Positions 7,460 to 14,281 are shown, counted from the stretch's first letter. The stretch: DNA of 15,152 bases from Sulfurovum sp. (GCA_020719895.1 DYPM01000038.1:1-15152), one strand, 5' to 3'. A program made the numbers and translations. The notes: generated from the sequence alone by a model not told the origin.

Positions 7460-8116
7460 TCAATTTCCTATTTTAAAATACAGTATCGCGACAATACTCC
7501 CTATCACACAAAGAGCAATCCAAATCAATCGAGAGTAGTTTAGAGAGCAAGGAGTACGCCATTTGTGATCCAAAAGTGTAACAGAGAAAATCTCTCCAAA
7601 TGCTTTTGCTTTAAGAAGTGAAGAGATTTTGATAGCATCAAAATCACCTTTTTGATAGGCTTTTGCTTCCTCTTCGCCGTAGAGTATGAGTGTTGTATCA
7701 AACTCATTTTTATCCAAAAAAGAAACCATTTTGGGATATATCATACATCGCTTTTGATATCGTGTATAAAGTCTATCGGGAAGATTAATCGAACGAAAGG
7801 TGATATCAAAATAGACACCACTCAAAACGCCATAACGCTCGACCAGTGCCTCAAATCCATACAAAGAGCTACTCATATGCCAATGTATCCACAGTGAGTT
7901 TTCATAAGTGTGAGCAAAATCAAAAAATCGCTCCAACACATCTCTCTCCAATATCGCCTCACTCACATCCATTCCCAAACGTTCTTTTGCCTCTGCGATA
8001 CTAAAACTCACACTCTTTTGAGTCTCAATCTCATAGAGCGAAATCGCCGTAACACAAGAGAGCGAACCTCCATTAAGATCAGAACACGCATAATGAATTG
8101 ATATTATTTTTTCCAT
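7460..8116 (-). CDS. Protein of unknown function with a C-terminal membrane anchor
   Basis: 218 aa from ATG 8116; the reading frame stays open further upstream only through repeat copy B. I do not recognise the family with confidence. A soluble N-terminal ~185 residues (MEKIISIHYACSDLNGG, LWIHWHMSSSLYGFEALVERYG, LILYGEEEAKAYQKGDFDAI) is followed by one hydrophobic helix (LIWIALCVIGSIVAILYF) at the extreme C-terminus, so it is probably tail-anchored facing the cytoplasm. The HWHMSSSLYGF block looks like a conserved core in a nuclease-like or HEPN-like hypothetical family, but this is only an impression. The ribosome site (GAAAGAAC) is weak and lies within the first hairpin of repeat copy B, so translation could be affected by that structure. 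Confidence 0.7.
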   Translation of the reverse strand: MEKIISIHYACSDLNGGSLSCVTAISLYEIETQKSVSFSIAEAKERLGMDVSEAILERDVLERFFDFAHTYENSLWIHWHMSSSLYGFEALVERYGVLSGVYFDITFRSINLPDRLYTRYQKRCMIYPKMVSFLDKNEFDTTLILYGEEEAKAYQKGDFDAIKISSLLKAKAFGEIFSVTLLDHKWRTPCSLNYSRLIWIALCVIGSIVAILYFKIGN

Positions 8117-8118
8117 TT

Positions 8119-8272
8119 GAGTTCTTTCAGAACTAAAAATAACGCACAATGAACGTTATTGGTTGTCTTTTGAAAAAAAACTTGCCATTTAGGCAACTTT
8201 CTTTTCAAAAGACTGCTAACGCTAAGTTCTCTTCAGTAGAGAGCTCACGCACCTTGTGCTTATACTTAGACT
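8119..8272. repeat. Palindromic element copy B (intergenic)
   Basis: Plus-strand order: hairpin GAGTTCT/AGAACT (8119-8134); AATAACG/CGTTATT hairpin (8138-8144, 8154-8160); a 22-bp stem with 20 pairs (8165-8186 and 8192-8213) around ATTTA; then a right segment TGCTAACGCTAAGTT (8214-8228) through AGCTCACGCAC to CTTAGACT (8265-8272). The left 36 bp differ from copy A at four sites, as do the first 39 bp of the right segment. Copy B begins 3 bp upstream of one gene's ATG and includes the stop codon of the other. Confidence 0.82.
8173..8196 (-). terminator. Intrinsic terminator in the centre of repeat copy B
   Basis: On the minus strand TTGCC-TAAAT-GGCAA is followed by G and eight T residues, a good intrinsic terminator about 70 bp after the stop of the membrane protein gene. 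On the plus strand the same hairpin is followed by TTTCTTTT, so it may work in both directions. Confidence 0.7.
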
Positions 8273-8826
8273 CTCTCAAAACTCCGTACTAATGCAATCA
8301 AAATCACTATTTCAATTCCCAATAAAAGAGTATGAAGCCAATAGACTTGTGTTTGATTTTGTGAAATTCCATAGTGCAAAAGCAATCTATAAAAGAGATA
8401 TGAGACTCCCATTCCTGCTAAATATCCCAACTGTTTTGCAGTATCAAGCTGTTTGAGAATCGATTCTTTTTGCAATAGAAGCGTTTCGATACGCACCAAA
8501 TAACCTCCAAACACAAAGGTAAATTGATATCCAATATAGACTAATAGTGCTGTAGCCTCACCATAAGAGAAGAGCAAAAAATACAAAATCACAACCAACA
8601 TCACCACTTCTACCAAAAGCGAAATGACAAAAAACCACGCAATAGCAAGAATCCTCTCATAGAGTCTTGCTATCACTATCATTCCCAATGCCAATGCAAT
8701 TCCACCCACAGAATAGACCAACGGCTCAAGCGGTGCATATAAAGTCATCACGGCTCCCACACTCATTCCCAAAAAAAGAGAATTCAAAAACTTATATCCA
8801 ACAAATCGATTTGTAATAAGTCTCAT
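8266..8826 (-). CDS. Six-helix integral membrane protein of unknown function
   Basis: 186 aa, nearly all hydrophobic, with about six predicted membrane helices (roughly 14-31, 37-55, 60-88, 91-110, 135-152, 163-181) and basic loops. No catalytic motif is visible. The layout (FLNSLFLGMSVGAVMTLY at the start, then GIALALGMIVIARLYERIL) is reminiscent of a half-size MFS-like protein, but this is not a firm assignment. Its ATG overlaps the stop of the MnmC2-like gene by 4 bp (ATGA), so it is translationally coupled to it. The stop codon lies inside the right end of repeat copy B, so the last residues may have been altered by that element. Confidence 0.8.
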   Translation of the reverse strand: MRLITNRFVGYKFLNSLFLGMSVGAVMTLYAPLEPLVYSVGGIALALGMIVIARLYERILAIAWFFVISLLVEVVMLVVILYFLLFSYGEATALLVYIGYQFTFVFGGYLVRIETLLLQKESILKQLDTAKQLGYLAGMGVSYLFYRLLLHYGISQNQTQVYWLHTLLLGIEIVILIALVRSFERV

Positions 8827-9932
8827 CTCTCTTTTTTGTGCCTACACCACTTATAAAAAAGCCTATCAGGATTGATAGCACTATCCACCATTTCGCCATG
8901 CACAATAAGTCGCGCCAATTGATATCCCATCAAAGGACCAAATACAAAACCTCTACCACCAAAACCATTACAGATATAAAGACCATCACGATAATGCAAC
9001 GGCGGTTTTGCACCTGTAGCAAGTGTCGGAAAATTCTCTAACATATAAGCTACATTGATCACTTTTCCAACCAAAGGAAAATAGTCTCTACTGCCTGCAC
9101 GCATTCCACAGTAGCTCTTGAGTAGTTGCATATCAGAAGTATCGACGAGTGCCAAAGCTTTTTGTTGCAATAAAAGTGCTTTATTGTCATCACAAAGCGT
9201 GGATTTTTTGATCTCTTTTTCGTGTGTCGCACCCAACTTTATCACGCCATTGATATTTGCTGAGATGGACATCGACTGATGCAAACTTACATTGAGAGAT
9301 AGATTGGAGCGAAAATCTCCACGTGTTCCCCACAACCCTGAAACTCCCATATACGATACATCAGCAAGAGTGTTTTCGTATCCTGTAGCCAATATGATAT
9401 TTTTGGCATAAAACCCTTCTGCTCTCCAAAAACCATCACAATATGAGATTTGTTTTACTTCAATGGATTTGAAATCAACTCCATCAAGCAACGCCTCACA
9501 AAGCGGTTTTGCATCGCACACGCCAGCATCAGAGAAAAAAAAGCTCTCAAATAGTGTGTTGATATTCATCTCTTTGAGTTGTGACAAGGAGTGTATTTTG
9601 TAACGATTAGAAATCGAAGTTTGGTAGTCGTCAAATTTTTCTGCATCATCGGCATCTTTTGGAATACGTATCACACCTGTTTGGTGATAGTAGTCGCCAA
9701 AATAGGCAAGATAAAAATCTTTAGCAAACTCAAACGCTTCATTGGTCAAACTTTGGAGTGGCGAACCTTTGCCAATCTTGGGAGATACAAATGCACCTGC
9801 TGCACCCGAACCACCCGAAGCGATTTGGTGACGCTCAAGCACCAAAACCCGTTCTCCTTCGCGACGTAAAAAGTAGGCACTACACGCACCTGCAACTCCT
9901 GCACCGATAATTATCGTATCATAAACTTCCAT
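8823..9932 (-). CDS. FAD-dependent oxidoreductase, MnmC C-terminal-domain-like
   Basis: 369 aa DAO-type flavoprotein. It has the N-terminal dinucleotide fold IIIGAGVAGA (G10, G12, G15) with an acid at the end of beta-2 (E33). Next is SGGSGAAGAFVSPKIG, then GMRAGSRDYFPLVG and the C-terminal FAD block GFGGRGFVFGPLMG. These blocks match the MnmC2 domain, which oxidatively removes the carboxymethyl group from cmnm5(s2)U34 of tRNA to give nm5(s2)U. In many proteobacteria this is fused to a methyltransferase; here it stands alone. GAGGAG precedes the ATG by 7 nt. It follows the LRR-kinase gene after 33 bp and overlaps the membrane protein gene by 4 bp. A related amino-acid or sarcosine oxidase role cannot be excluded. 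Confidence 0.82.
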   Translation of the reverse strand: MEVYDTIIIGAGVAGACSAYFLRREGERVLVLERHQIASGGSGAAGAFVSPKIGKGSPLQSLTNEAFEFAKDFYLAYFGDYYHQTGVIRIPKDADDAEKFDDYQTSISNRYKIHSLSQLKEMNINTLFESFFFSDAGVCDAKPLCEALLDGVDFKSIEVKQISYCDGFWRAEGFYAKNIILATGYENTLADVSYMGVSGLWGTRGDFRSNLSLNVSLHQSMSISANINGVIKLGATHEKEIKKSTLCDDNKALLLQQKALALVDTSDMQLLKSYCGMRAGSRDYFPLVGKVINVAYMLENFPTLATGAKPPLHYRDGLYICNGFGGRGFVFGPLMGYQLARLIVHGEMVDSAINPDRLFYKWCRHKKER

Positions 9933-9965
9933 TTTTGGACTCCTCTTTTTGAGGTTGTTTTGGTG

Positions 9966-11270
9966 TTATACTATTTTTAAACGTGTTTGAATCTGCTCAA
10001 ATACAGGACGTTTTGATACTTGAGGTTGCATACAATCATTCATAAGAGACTCCATCACTTCAAACTCTTTTGGATAATTTTCTTTATCACAGCAACGCTC
10101 CAATAACTCCTCTATCATACATCCAAAAGCACGCACCTCAAGTCGTTCAAAACTATGATCGTTTTGTGTCACATCATAACAAGTTGCTGCTCCAAAATCT
10201 CCGACAATTGCATGACCTTGATTGTCCACGAGAGTATTGTGAGCATAAAGATCTCCGTGACTGATTCCTTTTTTGTGGAGATGGTAGAGTGCTGATGCGA
10301 CATCTGTGAGTGTGCGATGGAGTTGTATAAAACCAAATTGTGTACCTGATACGTAGATGTCTCTTGAGCAACTCTCAAAGCTTGGAGGATTAGCAAGAGT
10401 GCGAAAGTGTGGAGGAATCAATGCAAAAAGCAATCCTTGTTTGTTGTTTGGATGGTGTGTGATTTTTGCAAATGGCGTATTGAGATTTGGATGTTTGCTA
10501 GCAATAATCGCAGCTTGCATCTCATCGGCTGGATAACCGTCACTTGTGACATCTGCTTTGAAACATTTGAGAGCGACTGCTTGAGTATTATCAATAAGTG
10601 CTTTAGAGATGATACCAGAAGCACCTTCTCCAAGTTTTTCAAGCAGTGTGATTCTTTTGTATTCTATATTTTGGAGTGCGTCAATATCAAAACTATCAAT
10701 GAGATCTACACTACTACAAGGATTTCCTTCAACACCAAACCACGAGAGTTTTGGAAGCGTAAAAAGCCATTTAGGCGTTGCTTTGAGAGTATTTGCTGAG
10801 ATTCGTAACAGTTCAAGATTGGTACAGTTTTGCATTGATTGTGGAAGTGTAGTGAGTTGATTGCCAGCAAAAGCACATTTTTGAAGTGCGTGAAGATCTC
10901 CTATCGATTCGGGCAGTTTCGCAAGACGATTGTCAGTCAAAATCAACCAACGAGTATTCAGCGGAAAAGAGTTTTCTAAGATAGTCGTGATTTGATTTGA
11001 TTTGAAACCAATCATCGTAAGGTTTGTACAGTTTGCAAGCACTGATGGAAATATCTCAAAATGATTTTTGGAGAGAAAAAGTATTTTGAGTTTGTGTAGT
11101 TTTCCAAAATCATCAGGGAGTGTAGAGAGACGGTTATTGGAGAGGTCAAGCAACTCAAGTGTATTGGCAAGATCAAAAATATCTTGAGGAAACGTCTCAA
11201 GATCACAAGAGAGTGCGAGGTGTCTAATGCCACGAAGTTCACCGTTTTGAAGTGCTTTGAGTGTTTGCAT
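9966..11270 (-). CDS. Leucine-rich-repeat protein fused to a protein-kinase-like domain
   Basis: 434 aa from ATG 11270, which has AAGGAAAG just upstream; the open frame to 11390 runs through repeat copy C and is not needed. Residues ~10-185 form seven or eight leucine-rich repeats (LELLDLSNNRLSTLPDDFG, WLILTDNRLAKLPESIG). Residues ~205-434 are a Ser/Thr/Tyr-kinase-type domain with glycine loop G214EGASG219, Lys235 in VALKCF, catalytic HGDLYAHN (D340, N345) and D358FG. All key residues are present, so it is probably active. No transmembrane helix is seen, so it is cytoplasmic. The LRR part likely senses or binds a protein partner. Bacterial 'LRR-containing protein kinase' proteins are known, but their targets are not. 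It may share transcription with the MnmC2-like gene 33 bp downstream. Confidence 0.87.
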   Translation of the reverse strand: MQTLKALQNGELRGIRHLALSCDLETFPQDIFDLANTLELLDLSNNRLSTLPDDFGKLHKLKILFLSKNHFEIFPSVLANCTNLTMIGFKSNQITTILENSFPLNTRWLILTDNRLAKLPESIGDLHALQKCAFAGNQLTTLPQSMQNCTNLELLRISANTLKATPKWLFTLPKLSWFGVEGNPCSSVDLIDSFDIDALQNIEYKRITLLEKLGEGASGIISKALIDNTQAVALKCFKADVTSDGYPADEMQAAIIASKHPNLNTPFAKITHHPNNKQGLLFALIPPHFRTLANPPSFESCSRDIYVSGTQFGFIQLHRTLTDVASALYHLHKKGISHGDLYAHNTLVDNQGHAIVGDFGAATCYDVTQNDHSFERLEVRAFGCMIEELLERCCDKENYPKEFEVMESLMNDCMQPQVSKRPVFEQIQTRLKIV

Positions 11271-11288
11271 ATACTTTCCTTTTTTATT

Positions 11289-11333
11289 GGAGTTCTTTGG
11301 GAACTCAAAATAACGCTTAAATGGTGTTATTTG
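11289..11333. repeat. Palindromic element copy C (partial)
   Basis: GGAGTTCtttggGAACTC is followed by AAAATAACGC and a second hairpin AATAACGC/GTGTTATT (one wobble). This matches the left part of copies A and B. The right half (GCTAACGCTAAGTT...) is not found. It sits 18 bp upstream of the LRR-kinase ATG, in the 130-bp gap after the DHH gene. Confidence 0.65.
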
Positions 11334-11400
11334 TGACTTTTTTGGAATCTCTAAAAACTCTCTTTTGTCATTTGCGAGCTTGACCCACAATCTCCTTTAT

Positions 11401-12456
11401 TTAAGAGACAAAAGAGTCGCTACACTTTTCATCAATATAGTGTTGTACAAATGCTCTCACCTCTTCGTAGATAAAAGAGTCTTTGTAGTTTTCTATCTTA
11501 CCGCCACTTGCGTTAGGATGACCGCCACCATTTCCGATGTGTGCTGCCATTTTGGAGACATCCATTTTGTTGCTACTACGCAATGAAAAGTTGCCACGAT
11601 AGTTTACGTCCATATAAAAATCATAATCATCATTCATCACCATACAAGCATTTCCAATGATAGAAGAGCTACCGATATTGTAACCTAAGACTCCCTTGTG
11701 ACCTTGATAGACAATAGTAAGACGCTCGCGTTGAAGTGTGAGGAGTTTGCTGACATAATGAGCCACAAGATTATCAAGTGTATTGTTTGAGTCATTGAGA
11801 AAAAATTGTTTTTTGAGAGTGTGAAGTGAATCATCAAGCATAATTGGAGCCTGAAAAATACCAATCAAGCCATTTGCTCCATCAAGAAGATGAAACTTCA
11901 ACATACGATCTTCTGTTGGAAAAAGTGTTCGATTGATCTCTCTTGCTCCTGATATCATCCCAAGCATCACTTTACCAAACTCAAAAAATAGATCTTGCTC
12001 TTGCCATATATCAATCGCGTTGATTGCTTTTACGATGGAACTGTAATGCCCTTTTGAGTCAAAATCAAAATGAGATCGTAACCACTCATAAGTGAGCAGT
12101 GTCGCACAACGTGAAGTATCAAGTGCGTACCACTCAAATATCTCTGCGACCGTAGCACCTGTCGCGTGATGATCTAAAAGTTGTAATTTTACACCGATAC
12201 GAACTGTTTCTTTTTGGATTTTTGTTGCTTCTTTTTGGGTGAGGTTGAGATCTGTGATAAGTACAAGTGTATTTTGGCGATTTTGAGCTTCGATAGTCTC
12301 TTCGATCGTTTTGATAATCTCATCAAGTCTTACCATCACTTCAGGACCATAGTTGGCATTGTGACAAGTGAGATTTTCAAAACACGCACGGGTGAGATAT
12401 TGACAGCCGTAACCATCAAGATCTATATGAGAGAGGTGAAAAATATTCGTATACAT
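11401..12456 (-). CDS. DHH-family phosphoesterase, NrnB-like oligoribonuclease/cyclic-nucleotide phosphodiesterase
   Basis: 351 aa. Metal-binding motifs of the DHH family are present: HIDLDGYG (D12, D14), ITDL (D69), LLDHHATG (D95-H96-H97), a further Asp in AIDIW (D150), and a DHHA1 block GGGHPNASGG (310-319). The overall layout fits the NrnB/COG2404 group, which degrades short RNAs (nanoRNA) and has been linked to cAMP/cGMP phosphodiesterase activity. It is cytoplasmic. It begins 4 bp after the Rrf2 regulator stop, so the two form an operon. The best ribosome site, GGAGG, lies about 15 nt before the ATG, which is longer than usual. The exact substrate is inferred from family, not seen. Confidence 0.88.
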   Translation of the reverse strand: MYTNIFHLSHIDLDGYGCQYLTRACFENLTCHNANYGPEVMVRLDEIIKTIEETIEAQNRQNTLVLITDLNLTQKEATKIQKETVRIGVKLQLLDHHATGATVAEIFEWYALDTSRCATLLTYEWLRSHFDFDSKGHYSSIVKAINAIDIWQEQDLFFEFGKVMLGMISGAREINRTLFPTEDRMLKFHLLDGANGLIGIFQAPIMLDDSLHTLKKQFFLNDSNNTLDNLVAHYVSKLLTLQRERLTIVYQGHKGVLGYNIGSSSIIGNACMVMNDDYDFYMDVNYRGNFSLRSSNKMDVSKMAAHIGNGGGHPNASGGKIENYKDSFIYEEVRAFVQHYIDEKCSDSFVS

Positions 12457-12460
12457 GAGA

Positions 12461-12859
12461 CTATAAAATATCCTCCAACATCAAACCATCCAAAAAGTGA
12501 TCAACACGCACTTGAAAATTAAAAAGAAATGGAGAGATAGCACAACTACCAATCGCACCGTTTGGACAACTTGCAAGATATTGTGTGCAGTCAAAGACCA
12601 CAGGAGATTTACCCTCAGCAGCAACAATGATTGATCTCACAGAGATATCTTTGGCTTCTTTGATAAGTATAAAGCCTCCATGGGCACCTTTTTTGGATTC
12701 TAAAATCTCCTGTCTGGCAAGACTTTGAAGAATTTTTGCCAAAAAACTTTTTGGAATCCCCAACTCTATAGAGAGCTGTTCTGCTCCAATAGGTTTATCA
12801 GATTTACGAATAGTGTCGAGTGAAAGAAGAGCATACTCTGTAGCACGTGTCAATAGCAT
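12461..12859 (-). CDS. Rrf2-family transcriptional regulator with three Fe-S-type cysteines
   Basis: 132 aa. The N-terminal winged helix-turn-helix begins MLLTRATEYALLSLDTI. Recognition region: IGAEQLSIELGIPKSFLAKILQSL; wing: KKGAHGGF. Three cysteines (C91, C98, C106) in FDCTQYLASC...GSC are spaced as in IscR/NsrR-type cluster-binding members, so it probably senses Fe-S status, redox or NO. AAGG precedes the ATG by 7 nt. It is the first gene of the minus-strand series and shares a 233-bp divergent region with the TRIC-type gene. It may control itself and the DHH gene. Which subgroup (IscR, NsrR, RsrR or other) cannot be decided from sequence alone. Confidence 0.9.
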   Translation of the reverse strand: MLLTRATEYALLSLDTIRKSDKPIGAEQLSIELGIPKSFLAKILQSLARQEILESKKGAHGGFILIKEAKDISVRSIIVAAEGKSPVVFDCTQYLASCPNGAIGSCAISPFLFNFQVRVDHFLDGLMLEDIL

Positions 12860-12909
12860 AAAAAAACCTTAAATAGTTATCAATCCAACAAGAACCATCA
12901 CGTTAAAAA

Positions 12910-12935
12910 TCTAATTTGATAGTCTAATTAGGATA
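12910..12935. promoter_or_regulatory. Direct repeat, possible regulator site before the Rrf2 gene
   Basis: TCTAATTtGATA (12910-12921) is followed at once by TCTAATTagGATA (12923-12935), about 50-75 bp before the Rrf2 ATG; the second copy contains the palindrome CTAATTAG. Position and spacing would suit an autoregulatory operator overlapping a promoter. It does not clearly match the IscR or NsrR consensus. Confidence 0.3.
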
Positions 12936-12959
12936 ATTTTACTCTAAAATGGATTCATT

Positions 12960-12991
12960 TTAAGACTTTTTTAGAAAAAAACAGTCCTTAA
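12960..12991. promoter_or_regulatory. Imperfect palindrome in the Rrf2/TRIC divergent region
   Basis: TTAAGAC-T6 (12960-12972) pairs imperfectly with A7-CAGTCCTTAA (12975-12991) around AG. No T-tract follows on either strand outside the stem, so it looks more like a DNA-binding site or structural element than a terminator. The rest of 12860-13092 shows only AT-rich promoter-like sequence. Confidence 0.3.
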
Positions 12992-13092
12992 TCTATATAC
13001 GCTTTATTTTTGCGAATAAATTTGAGCTTTTTGGTAAATACTTAAGATGTTGAGATACTATTTTATTTTTTAGAACGCCAATGGAAAAATGA

Positions 13093-13692
13093 ATGTTTGA
13101 ACTTACAGAGTATATCGGTGTGGTAGCGTTTGCTGTTTCTGGTTTTTATGTGGCAGTGCGTGCCAATCTTGATTTGCTGGGGATTTTGATTGCTGTTTTT
13201 TTGACTGCATTTGGAGGTGGAATTATCCGTGATGTTTTAGTAGATCGTACACCTTATGTTTTTAGTCATGATATTCCTGGTTTGATGGTAGTAGCAGTCA
13301 CACTTTTTTTGATTCTAATAGGATTTCACCGTCGTGATACGATTGAAAATAGCCCTATTTTTATTATCAGTGACTCTATTGGATTGGCATCTTTTAGTAT
13401 TACAGGAGCGATGGTTGGACTTGAATATCATTTTAATTTTACAGGGGTTTTGGCAACTGCGTTTTTGACTGCGGTTGGAGGCGGAATTACACGTGATGTG
13501 ATTATCAATGAAGTACCGTTTGTTTTTAGGACAGATTTTTATGGAACAATTGCTCTTTTGATCGGGTTTTTAATCTATCTTTGCGATTTTTTTGGGATTT
13601 TGAATCACTATGCGGTAATTTTTCTTTTTCTATTTGGGGTTGGAGTACGATGGGTAGCGTACTCTAAAAAATGGTCAATTCCTCTCAAGTAA
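13093..13692 (+). CDS. TRIC-type (UPF0126/YadS-like) cation channel family membrane protein
   Basis: 199 aa with about seven hydrophobic segments arranged as an internal duplication. Each half has the family motif: GGGIIRDVLVDRTPYVF at 41-57 and GGGITRDVIINEVPFVF at 129-145. This GGGxxRD pair defines the UPF0126 family, related in structure to trimeric intracellular cation (TRIC) channels; it is an inner-membrane protein, probably passing monovalent cations. The physiological role in bacteria is not settled. The ATG directly follows a tiny ATG-GAA-AAA-TGA unit (13081-13092), whose GGAAAA may serve as part of the ribosome site. It is transcribed away from the Rrf2 gene and towards rpsO. Confidence 0.9.
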   Translation: MFELTEYIGVVAFAVSGFYVAVRANLDLLGILIAVFLTAFGGGIIRDVLVDRTPYVFSHDIPGLMVVAVTLFLILIGFHRRDTIENSPIFIISDSIGLASFSITGAMVGLEYHFNFTGVLATAFLTAVGGGITRDVIINEVPFVFRTDFYGTIALLIGFLIYLCDFFGILNHYAVIFLFLFGVGVRWVAYSKKWSIPLK

Positions 13693-13724
13693 ATCTATCT
13701 AAATTATCTGTAAGTTTATCACGC

Positions 13725-13730
13725 TACAAT
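13725..13730 (+). promoter_or_regulatory. Candidate -10 box of rpsO
   Basis: TACAAT lies 52 bp before the rpsO ATG, after an AT-rich stretch with no clear -35 box. A short hairpin TTTCC/GGAAA follows in the leader and could take part in S15 leader control; this is inferred. Confidence 0.45.
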
Positions 13731-13782
13731 TATCTTTCCGAAATTTTTTGGAAATAAATCTACTACCAATCAGGAGGTCGTT

Positions 13783-14052
13783 ATGGCTTTGGATCAGGCG
13801 AAAAAAGCAGAACTCATTAAGCAGTTTGCAAGAGGCGAGAACGACACAGGTTCTTCAGAGGTACAAATCGCACTTCTTACAGAGAGAATCAGATATCTCA
13901 CAGAACATCTCAAAGGCAATCACAAAGATCACTCCTCAAGACTCGGTCTTTTGAAACTTGTCAGTCAAAGAAGAAGATTACTCAAATATCTCAAAAACAC
14001 AGATATTGCACGATGGAACACTATCAAAGAAGCACTTCAAATTCGAAACTAA
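13783..14052 (+). CDS. rpsO: Ribosomal protein S15
   Basis: 89 aa, the normal S15 length. It binds 16S rRNA at the central domain and helps form the small-subunit platform and bridge B4. Recognisable blocks are GSSEVQIALLTERI, LTEHLK, HKDHSSRLGLLKLVSQRRRLLKYL and the closing RWNTIKEALQIRN. A very strong AGGAGGT site sits 5 nt before the ATG. A good intrinsic terminator follows 20 bp after the stop, so with its own candidate promoter it can be a single-gene unit. Many bacteria autoregulate rpsO through S15 binding to the leader; the short leader hairpin here is only suggestive of this. Confidence 0.98.
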   Translation: MALDQAKKAELIKQFARGENDTGSSEVQIALLTERIRYLTEHLKGNHKDHSSRLGLLKLVSQRRRLLKYLKNTDIARWNTIKEALQIRN

Positions 14053-14071
14053 TCTCTTTCTTTTTCGTTAC

Positions 14072-14094
14072 GCGTCCTTTTTTGGACGCTTTTT
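14072..14094 (+). terminator. Intrinsic terminator of rpsO
   Basis: GCGTCC (14072-14077) and GGACGC (14084-14089) form a perfect GC-rich stem with a T6 loop, followed at once by TTTTTCTCTC. Confidence 0.92.
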
Positions 14095-14205
14095 CTCTCT
14101 TAACTTTATCTCCAAAAATTATAATCCCCCAAGCAAAACAAACAACTTTTCAAAAAGTTTTATTCTCTTAGAGTAAAATTTGATTATATAAAATAGGGGT
14201 AAAAA

Positions 14206-14244
14206 ATGAGTAGAAAAAAAGAAAAAAGGGGACAGACTATTTAA
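14206..14244 (+). other. Very short ORF with a good ribosome site, possible gene remnant
   Basis: ATG at 14206 opens a 12-codon frame (MSRKKEKRGQTI) with AGGGG 6 nt upstream and TATATAAAAT further up. The frame stops within the REP-like palindrome. MSRKK resembles common starts of REP-associated tyrosine transposases (Y1_Tnp), so this may be the head of a lost transposase gene. A chance ORF is equally possible. Confidence 0.2.
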
Positions 14245-14281
14245 AAAGGTTTTTTAGTACAAAAGTAGCCTGTCCCCTTTT
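14224..14281. repeat. REP-like palindrome (GGGGACAG...CTGTCCCC)
   Basis: Arms 14224-14242 and 14263-14281 pair with two mismatch/wobble sites: AAAAGGGGACAGaCTAtTT against AAAAGTAGCCTGTCCCCTTTT. The loop holds a smaller A5/T6 hairpin. The AAAAGGGGACAGGCTACTTTT motif is common in bacterial genomes next to REP-associated (RAYT/IS200-like) transposases. It forms the last codons of the interrupted hepT gene and may also terminate transcription. Confidence 0.6.

Noticed and set aside
8117..8149. Extension of the tail-anchored protein start to 8149.
   Set aside because: It uses a TTG codon inside repeat copy B; ATG 8116 gives a normal start.
9943..9957. CCTC/GAGG mini-hairpin between the LRR-kinase and MnmC2-like genes as a terminator.
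   Set aside because: The stem is only 4 bp and it overlaps the ribosome site of the next gene, so it is not a credible terminator.
11271..11390. Extension of the LRR-kinase reading frame to 11390.
   Set aside because: It translates through repeat copy C and AT-rich sequence, while ATG 11270 has a good ribosome site and starts the typical LRR text.
13081..13092. ATG-GAA-AAA-TGA minicistron directly before the TRIC-type gene as a regulatory leader peptide.
   Set aside because: It is three codons long and has no ribosome site of its own that can be separated from that of the gene; most likely chance.
14144..14159. AACTTTT/AAAAGTT hairpin as the hepT terminator.
   Set aside because: The stem is all A/T but one pair and lies about 95 bp beyond the stop; the REP-like palindrome is the better candidate.
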